This document shows, one piece after another, positions 48,315 through 60,200 of a stretch of 64,000 nt of DNA. A program made the position numbers and the translations under genes. Origin of the DNA: Tyto alba (Eukaryota; Chordata; Aves; Strigiformes; Tytonidae). Positions within the stretch are counted from its first letter, which is position 1; each line of letters opens with the position of its first letter. The notes below the pieces were generated by a model. The model saw nothing but the letters and a program-made list of their open reading frames with translations. It ran no database searches and was not told the DNA's origin. The stretch is from NCBI RefSeq assembly GCF_018691265.1, contig NW_024881327.1:28840464-28904463 (forward strand), read 5' to 3'.

Positions 48315-51300
48315 GATTTTTTTTAGTATTGCTAGTGGTTATGATGCTCTCAACATTCCACAGCACTTCTTTTTTTTATGGCATGATTGTAACCTCAGAG
48401 GTGTGATATTTCAGCATGATGATTCCGTTTGCATAGTAATCCAGAGCAGCAGAAAAAACCTACCTCTGCTGGTAAAAATACTAAAACATCCTCTCAGTAG
48501 CATCTTGCATGCCTTATAAAATAATAACCCTGGCTCTTTCATCTTGAAAAGCGAGTAAGTTTATATTTCATAAAGTATACAGAATGAAACTCACTATGAC
48601 AAATAATTATAAATATTGTTATAGATGTCCCTTAACACTGAAGACAAATAACATTTTTAAAAAGAAAAATAGATGTAAAAGAATAAATATTTCAGCGAAA
48701 TATAATATATAAAGGATTTAATATTGACTTTAAAATATAGCTCCAGCTTTTGCTCACTAACATAACACAAAAAATTTGGTTCCTCAACTACCAGAAGCTT
48801 AGTGTCATACACTGCAGACAAAGTATATAGAATGAAAAGTAAAACTTAAATTTAGCTGAAGTGTTAGTTTTTAGAAATACCACAAAGAAATTTTTGACAC
48901 TGAAATGACAGGTTTTTTTATAAAAGAAAGTTGCCTTTGTACAGGAGATGTGACTTTTTTGTTTTTGGTTTTTTTTTTATTTTGATAAAGCATCTCTTAT
49001 GCTGTTGTGAAAATGCATAATCTTAAAAAAAAAAAAAAAATTGGTAAACAAACTTCTACCCAAAGATGGCTCTATACAATCTCAAAACCATTTCTTAACT
49101 TCACTCTTGTCCAGAAAAAACTTAATTTGGAATTCCCAGGAGAAGGGAAAATGGGATTGTGTTTTTCCCATACTACGTAGTCTAGAACTTAACTGAGGCT
49201 GTTTCCCCAAAACGTAGAAAATTTGGAGGAAGGAATTATGCTATCAGATAAATAAATGCAAAGGAACTTTAAGGCATGGAGGAAAGGGAGCAATATAGGT
49301 TTCAGCAGGACCTTGAACAGGGACTGGCACCCTGAATAGGGCCACAGATTTGCTTTCAGAGATAATCTGCAGTAAATACATTGGTAAAATTATTCTAAAG
49401 CAAAAAAGAACTGCTCTTGGATTAAATCAGGGAGGGGTAGAGATAAAAAGAAGGCATAAAAGTATGAGGTGCTGTTGAAAAACTGGAGCTGGGGGAGAAT
49501 CCAATTTACATTATTGTAATAATCTGTGGTATTAGGAAAAATATCTGATGATTAGGGATTGAGTCATCTTCTGACTAGAAAGTCCCATTCAAAAAATCTT
49601 TGTAATTACATCTTATCTAAACTGACACATTTCTGCCCTTGCTTTCATGTGTATTTTCTGCCATTGTAAAATTCTCAGCAGGCTTTAGTGAGAGCGCAGA
49701 GGGGGTCAGAACTGGGTAGGTTCTGTGATTACCAGCATTTAGTATCCTACAGAGGAATACATGTCATGAGAGTTAGCGTTGGGCTCAGAACTGTAGTGGG
49801 AGAACAAGGAAAATGAGAAGTCCCAGTGAACTGATGTGGCTCAGTGAAAAGAGTGGATGGTTCCTGCTGTACCCGTGTGGGAGGAACTGGATCCTTAGAA
49901 ATTATTCCAGTATCAGGGAATGAGATACAATATGCTTCACCTCTCACATGACACAGAGCCTGTGCCAGATCAAGTGGTGCCATTAGGGAAGGTCCCTCAG
50001 GGTACAATAATGGACACTCTATTGGAAAAGCTATATTAAAGGAACAGGAGAGTGTTCTCCTAAAGGCACAGGAGGAATACTTTAGATTACTTCTCACTCA
50101 TCCTTCTTAGGCAGTGGTTAAGAGAGTGTGTTTGTTCCAAAATACCAGACAGGAGGCCAAAAAATGGGCAAAGTGCCTAGCAGTATTTTCTGACTTCCTC
50201 ATCCATTAAGGTTTTGATGTATTTAATGAATTTATCTATGAAATGATGTGGTGATAATTATCAATAAATATAATTAATTTCAGAAAAAAAAATAAAATTC
50301 AGATAATTAACTATGAAGCTACTATAGACCTATTACTAGCAAATTATATTGTATTCTAACTTGCCATTGCTATGAAGAAAAATAAGCAGGAAAACAATGG
50401 AAATGCATTACATTTTAGGAAGAATGCATGACTTTAGCTGTCTGGACTATCATTATTCTCATTTTCCAACTTGCAAAATGCCATTAAAAAAGTTCACTAT
50501 GTAGTGGTATAGTCATGATAAATAGGGCTCTCAGTTTCATTAAGTTGTCTGAGATTATCTTGCTGAAGAACAGAGGAGATCTTTTTATTTTATAAAAGAA
50601 GAAGAGAAAGAAAAATATTTAATGACAAGAGCACAGCTTTGAAGGTACTACTGATAGCTGCTGCAAATTATGTTTATAGATGTTAGACACAGGAACATGT
50701 GAGCACTAGTTGAATGAAAAGCAGCTCTAGAATCTACAGAGTATTAAACTAAGAATAAACACAGATATCGATAATCTTCAGATTATTTTTTTTTTAAGCA
50801 TTTCAATATGAGCTTTGTTTCCAGGATAAAAAAATAAGGGTAAGAATGAAGCCTTATATGTCAAAGTTTCATTCTTATCCTGTAATATTTTATATTTATT
50901 TTCTTTCTTAACTCATAGTAAATGATACCTTTATAGACCGGAAAAAGAAAGAAACAAAGCAGATTACTAGATCATCAGTGCTATGGCATAGAATATTTTC
51001 AGAAAGACAGAGTAAGGCTGCACTAGTGCACCACTTACTTTGATATACTTAACTTCAACCTTGTAGCAACATGGATGATGAATCACTCATCCATCACCTT
51101 AGGAAGCAAGTCTTCCTGCTGAACCAAATTATAACAGACAGAGGCTCTAGCAACTCTCCTTAGTAGATTTAAGAGGCAGAGAGAATGTAATGAAGAATGG
51201 CAATTCATCCACAAACCAAAAACAAGCAACGTGCCATAGATTCCTCTTAGAATAAAACCTGAATTCTTAGGCTTGAGTTCTGTTTATGCTTCAGAACAAA

Positions 51301-51984
51301 GCTTTAAATGTATGTGGAAGAGGTAGGTACACAGTTCTCAGCTGAGCACGGGGGGAAAATATGCAGAGGCAAGGATGTGCTTATTTCAGTGTCTTCTATC
51401 TTCCAGCTCAATACCTTAACTGCAAGGATATTCTTCTGCCTTTCATGGCTTCTATGTTTCTAAAACAGAAGCCTCACAATATGCATATAGCTTGAGATTA
51501 TCAGGTTTAATGACATAAAACAGTTAATCAAAAGCTAAGCTATTTTAATGCTGTCTTTCATTGCTGAGAACAAATGCCTTGTAAATGTAAAAAGTAGAAG
51601 AAAATTAGAAGAAAAGCAAACAAATATTTGTGAGACAAGAAAAAAAGCCCCCAGTGTTCAAAAATAGCCAGAGGTTGTTTCACCGTTTTTTTTTTTTCTT
51701 GGAAAAAAACAATCATTGCAGGGCTAAGAATGAACATGAAAAGCTTTAGTCTTATTAGAAACCTTTTGATCACAAGTAAATATTTAAAGCAGAATCTCAA
51801 TGTGATACCAATTATGGGAGAGCTAATCTTACCATGCTGTATGTGGAAAATGTAATTCATTGCAGTGTAGCAACTGTGTTATAGTTAAAATGAATTTTAT
51901 ACTGAAATAAATGCAAATTTCTTGAGCTGGTGAATTTATACTTTTGATGATAAATGCTTTCACATCCATTACCCATGAAATCTG

Positions 51985-52035
51985 CAGGGAGTCTAAGTCC
52001 AATTGAGGTCAACCCATGACACTTAGACGCTTACT
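51985..52035. repeat. Possible ancient reptile/bird interspersed repeat fragment
   Basis: The segment GAGTCTAAGTCCAATTGAGG, followed shortly by ACTTAGACGC, resembles the old 'cttaggtgcctaagtcccattgaagtcaatgggacttagg' motif seen in many sauropsid repeats. The match is short, from memory and uncertain. Confidence 0.25.
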
Positions 52036-55000
52036 GAAAATATAACCTACATCAAACAGTAAATAGCAGGTAGTCTTTATCAAAGCATCCTACTGGTGTT
52101 GAAGAACAGGACTTGTCATAAATTGTCTTACATGCACATCAAGGATGCAGATACAGGCAAGACAATTCACCTTTATTCACCTGAAAAGTGTTCTCCTATA
52201 AGCAGCACCAAGGGTTCTTTGATGAAAGTGTAAGCCAAGGTGTTCCTTCAAGGGTTGAAAGACCTATGGTTTTGGTGCAATTTGGTCTTAATTTTCAAAT
52301 ATATCTCATTTATTGAGCTGATTGTGATAAAGCAGTTTCTAAGAAACTTGCAAGCACAGTGGGAGACTGCCCATTCCATGATGAATCAGATTTTTTTTAC
52401 TACTTGAGACATATCAACTAGGTCTGTCTCAAGTAATCCCTGAAGGGAATAAAGCTGTCTGCAGAGCTCCCTACTTCTACAGCTTCCCAGCTGCCATGAG
52501 TGTTACCGCCCTTGTTAGACTGTGGATGTTGCTTCTTCTGCAGTATTGGTTCCCTAGGAACTGTAAGGTCCATATACTCTTTGCTTTTAATTGTCTCTGC
52601 AGGATTCTTGGCCCCTCTTGGGAACACGGGATCAGTGATCCATGTGTACTCTTTTTGTTTTCCCCGTCTTTCCTTTCCTTAGAGAGGAATTGCACAGGAG
52701 CATTGTCTCTGCCTCCTGTAGTCAGCTTACTGTATTCAAAACTTTTTACCATTTCTGAAAGATCACAGACATCTGTAAATTGTCTTTGGTCATGGAGGGC
52801 TCCCTTTACACACCAGTCAGTTGCTGATCCACTTCCTCTGTAAGGACCAGAACTCACAGGCTAAAAAACTTAACAGTCATTTTCAGCAATAGAAATCTAA
52901 TTTTCTAGAGCCTCTTTTTAGACCCTTATTTTACTGTTGGGCATAATTTTCCCCAAATTGTTTCCCTAGACCCTACTAGAAAAGTAAGGGCAGTATAATA
53001 TGCTCTGTCCTGCTCCAGGGTCCTCTTCAGCAACGTTCTTAGATATTTCTCATTCTTGTATTACTTTATATTAAAATATTAAAGGCCTGTCACTGAGTTC
53101 CCTTGCATGCTTTTACATTGCCTTATGTGATTTTATCATGGGAATTGTTTTCTCTGCCTCTTAGTGTTTGGTTTATTCATTATATGGCATGATTATTAGT
53201 CCTCTTCCGCAGTGTTAAATCTTGCTGAACTTGTGCCTTATGAATTACTTACTTGCCTTTAATGATTAAAACTGCATGGGATACAGCAAATATCACCTGC
53301 TGTTTATTAGCATATCTGTGAGGCTACAGTCTTAAATGACTCTGGCCAATTTGTTTTATAGTGTTTGATAAGGGTATGTCTGTTGAACTGTGAAAATTCT
53401 CTTGTGGCTGTTGGATAACATACTTGACATAATGTTGAGAAAGATGTGTTACTCCTCGATCAGAATTAAGTATAAGCTTCAGAAAAGCTATAAAGATATA
53501 ACCAATAAAGATCTACTTTCAACAGACAAGATAAGATTAAGTTATTGTAGTATACATGGTAAACACAAGAAAACTATGAGCAAAATTATGAAAAAAAAAA
53601 AAAAGAATAAAAACTCAAATCTGAAAACTATTCTGAATAAAACAAATGTCAATTTCTTTGAAGAGAAGAATGTGTCTTTTGTGCTATATATTGTCAATAT
53701 ACACACTAATGTGAAAATAAATACATTGGTAGATCACCAACAGTGTTTCTCATCTGTATTGAAGAAATTTTTCTATTAGACATAGTGGATTTGTCTACTG
53801 AGATCTGTTCAGGTCAACATAAATTCCTACACTTTTCTCATCACTTTAATATTTAGGCATCTTACATGTTCAAGTGCTTTGTAAGCAGAAGATATTGATT
53901 CCTTAAAATGTACCAACAGGGAGAAAAGCCTTTTTATGTTGTTTTTAATTTACAGATGAGGAAGCAGATGAAGGGATTAAAGATCCCAGGGTATTGAGAG
54001 TGAAAGTATTTCACATCCAGACCTGTATTTAAACTTCTGTGATTTGCTTCTCTTCAATGTCACATCTTCCCTTCAGAGCCATGCTGGATGATAAAATGAA
54101 GCAATAGATGACAACAGTGCATCAGGTGTTTGTTTATGTGATGTTTCATGGCTGATGCCATATTTTCATATATTGTAAAATACACTCCTTTGAAGGATTT
54201 AAAGAAGTGTTTTCTGTTGATAAATGCAGTTTTTCCTCAATATATTTCAAATATTTCTATGGCTTATAAGATGGTTTTCTTTCTCTGCCATATTTCCTTT
54301 GCCCCTTAATGAATGCTGTTTCCTTCTAATGCAAAATGTATTTAAAAAATGGAAAAGTCAATCTTGCAAACTGCTGAGGTTTTTCAAAGGAAGTTCAGGA
54401 TATTTAATATCTTTCCGGTTGTATTACAAAATTTGCCCTCACTGAATAACTGACCAGCCATAGAAATTTTAACAGGATAAATGTTCACTTTGACAGCAGT
54501 TAATTAGAACTTCCCATTCACAATATGAGTTTCCACCCGCTCAATAACAATCATTACAGCAACCAAAAAAAAATTCACAGCATTATATTTTCAATTTCTA
54601 TACTACACTCCTTACAAAATTTTAGGTTTAAATCATTCCTGTTTTGCGGCAAAGAGCTAGATAATGTTGCACTAACTTTCACAGTATAGTGTGTACAATG
54701 TAGTATATAAATTTGGTTTAAGTTTCTTATGTTTATGAGTTCAGGGGTAACACTGTTAAGTTGACTCTGATGAAAACTTGAATTCAGATGATTTATGTGT
54801 TTCATCAAGGGTTATATTAATTCAAGACTTCACTAAATTCACACATGGATGAACCTAACTAACTATTTTAGATTTGCAGAGCTCAAAGAATTTCTTCACT
54901 TTAAATTCACATGTTCCTTATGTAGTATAGAAACATGTCAGTTATATATGTTTTTAATTCAAAAATGTGTATTTTTCCTTTCTAGTTTTTCCAGTGTGTT

Positions 55001-56062
55001 TGAAAATACTAAAAGGAAGACTGTACATGTAGAGGAGGGAAACAGTCTTCAAAATTACAGTTGTAGATGGGTATATGGTATATATTTTTTCCACAGTGAT
55101 TTTATTCTCATTGATATTTATCAGTGTAGACAAGTCTGTGTTTACATTACATAGCTGACAAGCTGACAAGCAGGTCTCCCTCAGCAAACTGTAACTAGGA
55201 GAAACCTTTTAAATCACCCTCCACATGGATGTCTCCGAGCACACTGGTGATTCCTAAACCTGTGACATGGTTCCTCAGCTCAAGACTTGAAATCTGCATC
55301 AAGGGCTGCGGCTCAGAGATGAAACTGCCTCCTGGGCAAGCCTATGCACCCTCCAGTACTTAAATGGAGGAATGGAAGGAAGTTATACAGAAACCTGATC
55401 TGGGAGGTGAAGTGTTAAGCATCTTGAACAGTTTCTGGGCTGTGTGATCTTGCCTCTGTCCCCAGATCAAAGGGAACCAACACCTCTGGCTTTCTGCAGA
55501 CGAGCCCTAAGGAAGGAGGACTGAGGCAGGCACCTACTCCTTTCTGCTGAGAGGTGACAGTTGATAGCCAGCTGGCTCTCAGTATCTAGTCACTGCTTGC
55601 CAATTCAGGTACGCAGCTGCATGGGAATGAACTGGGGGTACCAGCGGTGGCTTCCACGTTTGGCCGTGTCCCCGGCCTGTGCTCAGAGCCTGGCCAGATG
55701 CACGGTGCAAGGGCAGCTGACACAAGCCAGTCACCCTTGCCTCTTTTTAATTCTTGCTGCTCTACCCTGTTGACACTCTTATTTTGCTGACTTATCCCTG
55801 CTATTTCATTTTCTAGTTAGTCCTCAAAAGAATGTAAGAATGTAAGACTAATAATTTTGTGTTAGTAGGACTCTGATCCAGGTTACTCTTTTGTAAATTT
55901 AATGATTGATTGTATTATAAAATTTAGGTGTATTAAAATATGTGAACTGGTCATCTTAGTGTTTGAAAATGAGGAATAAGAGAAGAGAACTTCAATTACT
56001 TTTTGTATTAAATTTCTAAATTAAAAGCTACCTGATTAATTTTTCTGAGGTTAAATGACTTT

Positions 56063-56106
56063 AAAAAAAAAAAAAAACAACAAAAACAAACAAACAAACA
56101 AAAAAA
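56063..56106. repeat. Poly(A) followed by (CAAA)n
   Basis: An A15 run passes into CAACAAAAACAAACAAAC units. It could be the decayed tail of a retroposon, but no body is recognisable upstream. Confidence 0.8.
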
Positions 56107-56584
56107 CCCAACATGTCCATTAGTTTCTAGCATCTTAATTTTTCATGGTAATATCTTAATTTCCTGGAATGTTCAACAATGAAAAATAAAAACTCATTTG
56201 TCCTGTTCATTATTTTCATTGCTAAGACTCTCAGTGCAAAATATATCTTTAGTAAGTGCAGGCAGGTGCTGAGATTAAAATTGCAAGCTACCACAAGCAG
56301 ATATATAAAACAGAGCTTTTAGAGTCAGCTCTGACTAAAGTCAATGGCAAACTCATATCTCGGTATGAAGATATAGCATTATATATTGAGCATATGAGAC
56401 AAAAGAGCAGAGTTTGGCTCTTGAGTGTAAAAGACTTCAATCAGAAAAATGGGAGAAAATCAGCAAGAGTCTTTGGGAGGAAGTTTATACATCATCTGAT
56501 CTTTGCCCAATGTCCTGTCAGTCTCAGGCAAGATAAGCCAACCAAAGCAGCTCTACCCAGATGGCTGTGCAAACTGACGGGCTG

Positions 56585-57234
56585 ATTGCCTAAAGATTTA
56601 TGGGGTTTATTATGGGATGCAGGTGGAAGAGAATTTTGGGACTACGTGAAATTTAGAGATGTTTGTGGAAATGTGCAATGAGGTGTTTTGGGAAAGGACC
56701 ACAAGCAGTGAGTGAAAAGGAGGGATCAGTGTTAATCAGGGAGGAACAAGCGTACCAAAAGAGGGAAAAAGGGACAAAAGTGGCTAGCCAGGTGTATACG
56801 GGTCAGCACACTTGCCTGACTGACCCTTGTGCTTGATCTTCTTATTAAACCCTGTTTCTCCCGGCTGAGAGTGGATGTGCTGTCTGTGTGTGGGGGGAGC
56901 AGGAGGGGAGGCTGGAGTGGCGGGGGGTCAGAGGAGCGCGCCGGGCTGGGTGTCCAGCGCCTGGGGAGACGGCAGCCAGGCAGGAGGGACAGGAGGGGGC
57001 CACTGCGGCCGTCCCGGCTGTGTGGGCGTTTGTGTCTCTGTGGGTGCTGGTGCAAGCACGACTTTCTGCCTCGGTGGAGCTTTTGGCCACTCGATGCCAT
57101 TGGGATCATGCGCCCAGCCTCGGTACCGGCTGGGCCTGGGAACGCGCAGCCGCCGCAGCCTGCATGGAAAACGTGCCACTGGATCCAGCTACCTCCAACA
57201 GCTGGCAGGCGGATTTTTGAAAGAAAATAACTAA
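56585..57234 (+). other. Candidate LTR or promoter: poly(A) signal followed by a CpG-dense block
   Basis: From about 56585 the sequence runs through an A+G-rich stretch (56690-56790) to GTGTATAC, then CTTGCCTGACTGACC. ATTAAA follows at 56844-56849 and then a leader-like CTGTTTCTCCCGGCTGAGAG. A block at about 56865-57200 then holds roughly 22 CpG dinucleotides, which is striking in this AT-rich setting. The order (TATA-like motif, then poly(A) signal, then GC-rich U5-like sequence) suggests an endogenous retroviral LTR. I could not fix TG...CA ends with a target duplication, so a small CpG island is the alternative. Open frames on both strands here overlap one another and are compositional. 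Confidence 0.4.
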
Positions 57235-60200
57235 TAAGAACTGCAACTGAACTAAACTTCTATGCCAACATTAAATATACTTAGGACTATATATTATCAT
57301 ACCTACCAGTGATAACTGATTTATCATCCTTGTGAATGTTTTTGCTTTCTCATTATGCCGAGACTGTAAATAATACAAGAGAGCTAACCTGTGCTAGGTC
57401 TGATTTTACAAATTTAGTGCTCAACACAACCTCTAAAAGCTATAATCCCAACAACAACTTTAGCACAATGAATCAGGACATTTTTCTCACCTTTCCCAAG
57501 GCTGCTATTTAATGTAGTCTGCATATTCATCATCCTTCTGAACACATGCTTGCAGCTGCATTAGCCTCTTTGCTTCGGTTTTGCACAATTTGTCCACATG
57601 CCCAGCCTTGCATAGCCACACCATTCAGATCATTCCTAATTGAAGTATCTGAAAGTTATTGACTGCTTTCCATTTGTGCAGCCTTTTATGTCTAAAACAT
57701 AAAAAAGACAATCCCTAATAAAGTTTGTAGGAATGACTGCCAAAAAGCAGTTCACACATATAATGAGCTGTGGTATCCAAATATGCCAGCTGTGCTGTGC
57801 CCCTTTCCATACACCCAAGCTATGAGTTGTCATTTACATACTTGTACTATGTACTTTTGATGCCAGAGATATCTGAAGCATGATCTTCATGAGCCAGACA
57901 CCATTATTTTTGTTCATGTTAAGGAACATCTTATTTAAATTTCTCTGTTGACATCAGTAAAACTTCCAGTGAACAAAATACCAAACAAATGGAAAAATCT
58001 GGCGCTTTGGGAATATTTCGGTCTAATTAATTCTATCCTCCAATGAAAAGAGCATGAAAAGGGGAGGATGGTGTCCCCCCACTGGAACCATGATGCTTCA
58101 GGAATATATATAGGAAACTGAAAGGTTAGAGTCTAAATTTATTTCCTACTAGTGCTGAAAGCCATTCTGAACTTCAGTCACTGATCGTTGCTTATGACCA
58201 GAGGAATAATGCCTTTGCTTTAGAGGCACACACAGATAAAGCACTAAGGTTAACATGCCAGGTCTAAACCAATAGGATGTACCCATATGATGCCTTGCCG
58301 TCACCAAAGCAAGGGTTAAATCAATCAATACAAGCTTGTTCTTGAACTACTGCAAAACATCAGTAAGTGCATATATACAGAGTATTTGAGATTATAAAAA
58401 TAATCTTGCTACAGGAGAACAATTGCTTAATGTCCTCCTGGGGATGAGAATGTATTTTATACATGCTATTATTTTTACAGAGGAAATATACAAAGCTGTA
58501 TCATTAATAAATCACCTGCCTTCTACTTTTTCTTTTCGTTCTAATGATGATGCATCTGTTCAAAATATTTTACTGCTCTCACAGCTTCTTCTAAATGCAC
58601 TGCTATCTTTATATGAAGTTATCATGATATTTATGATTCTATCCAACAAAGTATGTTTTTGTGTCCTCTGTGGCATCTGAAAGACTAAAAGGAAGATGAG
58701 TAGTACAGCTACTTCAAAGACCAGAAGGGGGAAAGAATGTTGTGAGTTCCACTCTCTCTCTGATGTGGATATGAAAAGAACAATTTTTCCTGCTCTCATG
58801 CCTAGAAGATGAGGAGCAGGATTATAATCATAGGTAGATAGTAGTAACCACACATCTATAAAGCTGTGTCAGCTAATACTCAGACTCACTAAAATCTAGA
58901 TTATTTTAGCCTGCAGATGGATCCTAAACTATTTGACAACAGAACAAAGACCTCAGAGTTGCAGGACTTCAGTCATTCTCATAGCACCTCTCGTACGGAA
59001 AAACACTGGAGTCCTTAAATGAATCACATAATAGTGACTCTAAGGACTGGAAAAGAAAAACAGATAGTGCTGCCTCCATTGGATACTGAGATACAGGTCT
59101 TAGTAAGGCAAAAATAATGATAAGGGACAAGCCATCACTGGAGCATTCTTCCTGAAACTGTAATTGTTAATGCTTATATCTGTGATAGAACAAGAACTGC
59201 CTGTGTTTGAATATTTAACAAGAGAACTGCCTCTGGGGGAAGCCATACATGGACACTTTGGACTCGCCTGATGTTGTGGGATTTGTTTCTTAGAACTGCA
59301 GCTGTGGCTTCAAACAAAGGACCATTGAATGCCAAGTGAGCCGTATGTCTTTGCAAACTCTAATTGCAGTTGTCTGGGGATAAGAGTAGTTTCCAGCAGA
59401 GAAGAGCAGAGTTCTGCCATACATTTCAAGAGTAATATCATTCATTGTTCAACCAACTTTGTACTCTAGCCTTTGCCATGAACAAATGGCTAACATTACA
59501 TCACAAATCTTTCAGGACTTTAGTCTTGGAGGCTTTCTTCTACTTCACAGCCATTTCTATTATTAATTAAGTACCTTATGTGTAGTAGAAAAAGTGGAGT
59601 GTTTCTCATTCCCCTTTGGAAAGGTTAATACGTCATCCCAAAGCAAAGGCAAGCACCTAAATCCACAATAAAACACCTAAATTGTTTTTAGTCTGATTTT
59701 TAAAGTTAACAAGCACTTTAAGTCCCTCTGTCACTAGTAGAAGCTGTGAATGGATAACATCTGCATGCACTCTGGCTGTGTAACTGCAGTCACTGAAGTT
59801 GAAAATTTTTGGATTAAATCCAGTGCCTTTGTTTCTTCTGATGTAACTGAGATATAGTCTGATAGGGGCAAATATACATGAACTATCTAATCAATATTTA
59901 GCTCTGATATGGGAACACTTAAAGGCATAATAATAGCTAGCAATGGGTCTCAGCCTAAGACACCTCATCTGAAGTCTTGTCCTCAGCTGGGATCTAAGTG
60001 CCTATTTCAAACCTATCGCTATTTCAGACTGGAGCTAAAAGGCTGGCAAACAGCCACAAGTGCTGGGAAGCAGGCTCTTGGCCCAGTGTAGAGATTCACC
60101 TTGCACCAGACAGAGCTCCATCTCTAAGAGCAGAGGATCAGAAATGAACTATAAACTTTGTCACAAATAAACCAGGATGAGCTATTGGATGAAAACTTAA

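Larger units (their letters stand above)
47181..56584. other. AT-rich unique DNA, no supported gene
   Basis: More than 9 kb with no recognisable gene. It includes AT-rich microsatellites (47636-47668), TTTA/TTTG units (48287-48314), A-runs at 49025-49040 and 53591-53605, and an A/CAAA tract (56063-56106). A GC-richer patch at 55200-55760 has a weak exon-like interval discussed as a finding. The Lys/Asn-rich frame at 53390-53779 reflects base composition. Confidence 0.6.

Noticed and set aside
53390..53779. A 129-codon plus-strand frame rich in Lys, Asn and Ile
   Set aside because: AT-rich composition and an A15 run explain the residues. No domain or splice context is recognisable.
56256..56585. 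A 109-codon plus-strand frame with a GTCAATGGCAAACTC motif
   Set aside because: The protein is unrecognised. The motif hints at an old sauropsid repeat, but the match is too short to annotate.
56732..57234. Six overlapping frames of 81-133 codons on both strands
   Set aside because: They coincide with the CpG-dense block and have Arg/Gly/Pro/Ala-rich composition in every frame, so they reflect base composition.
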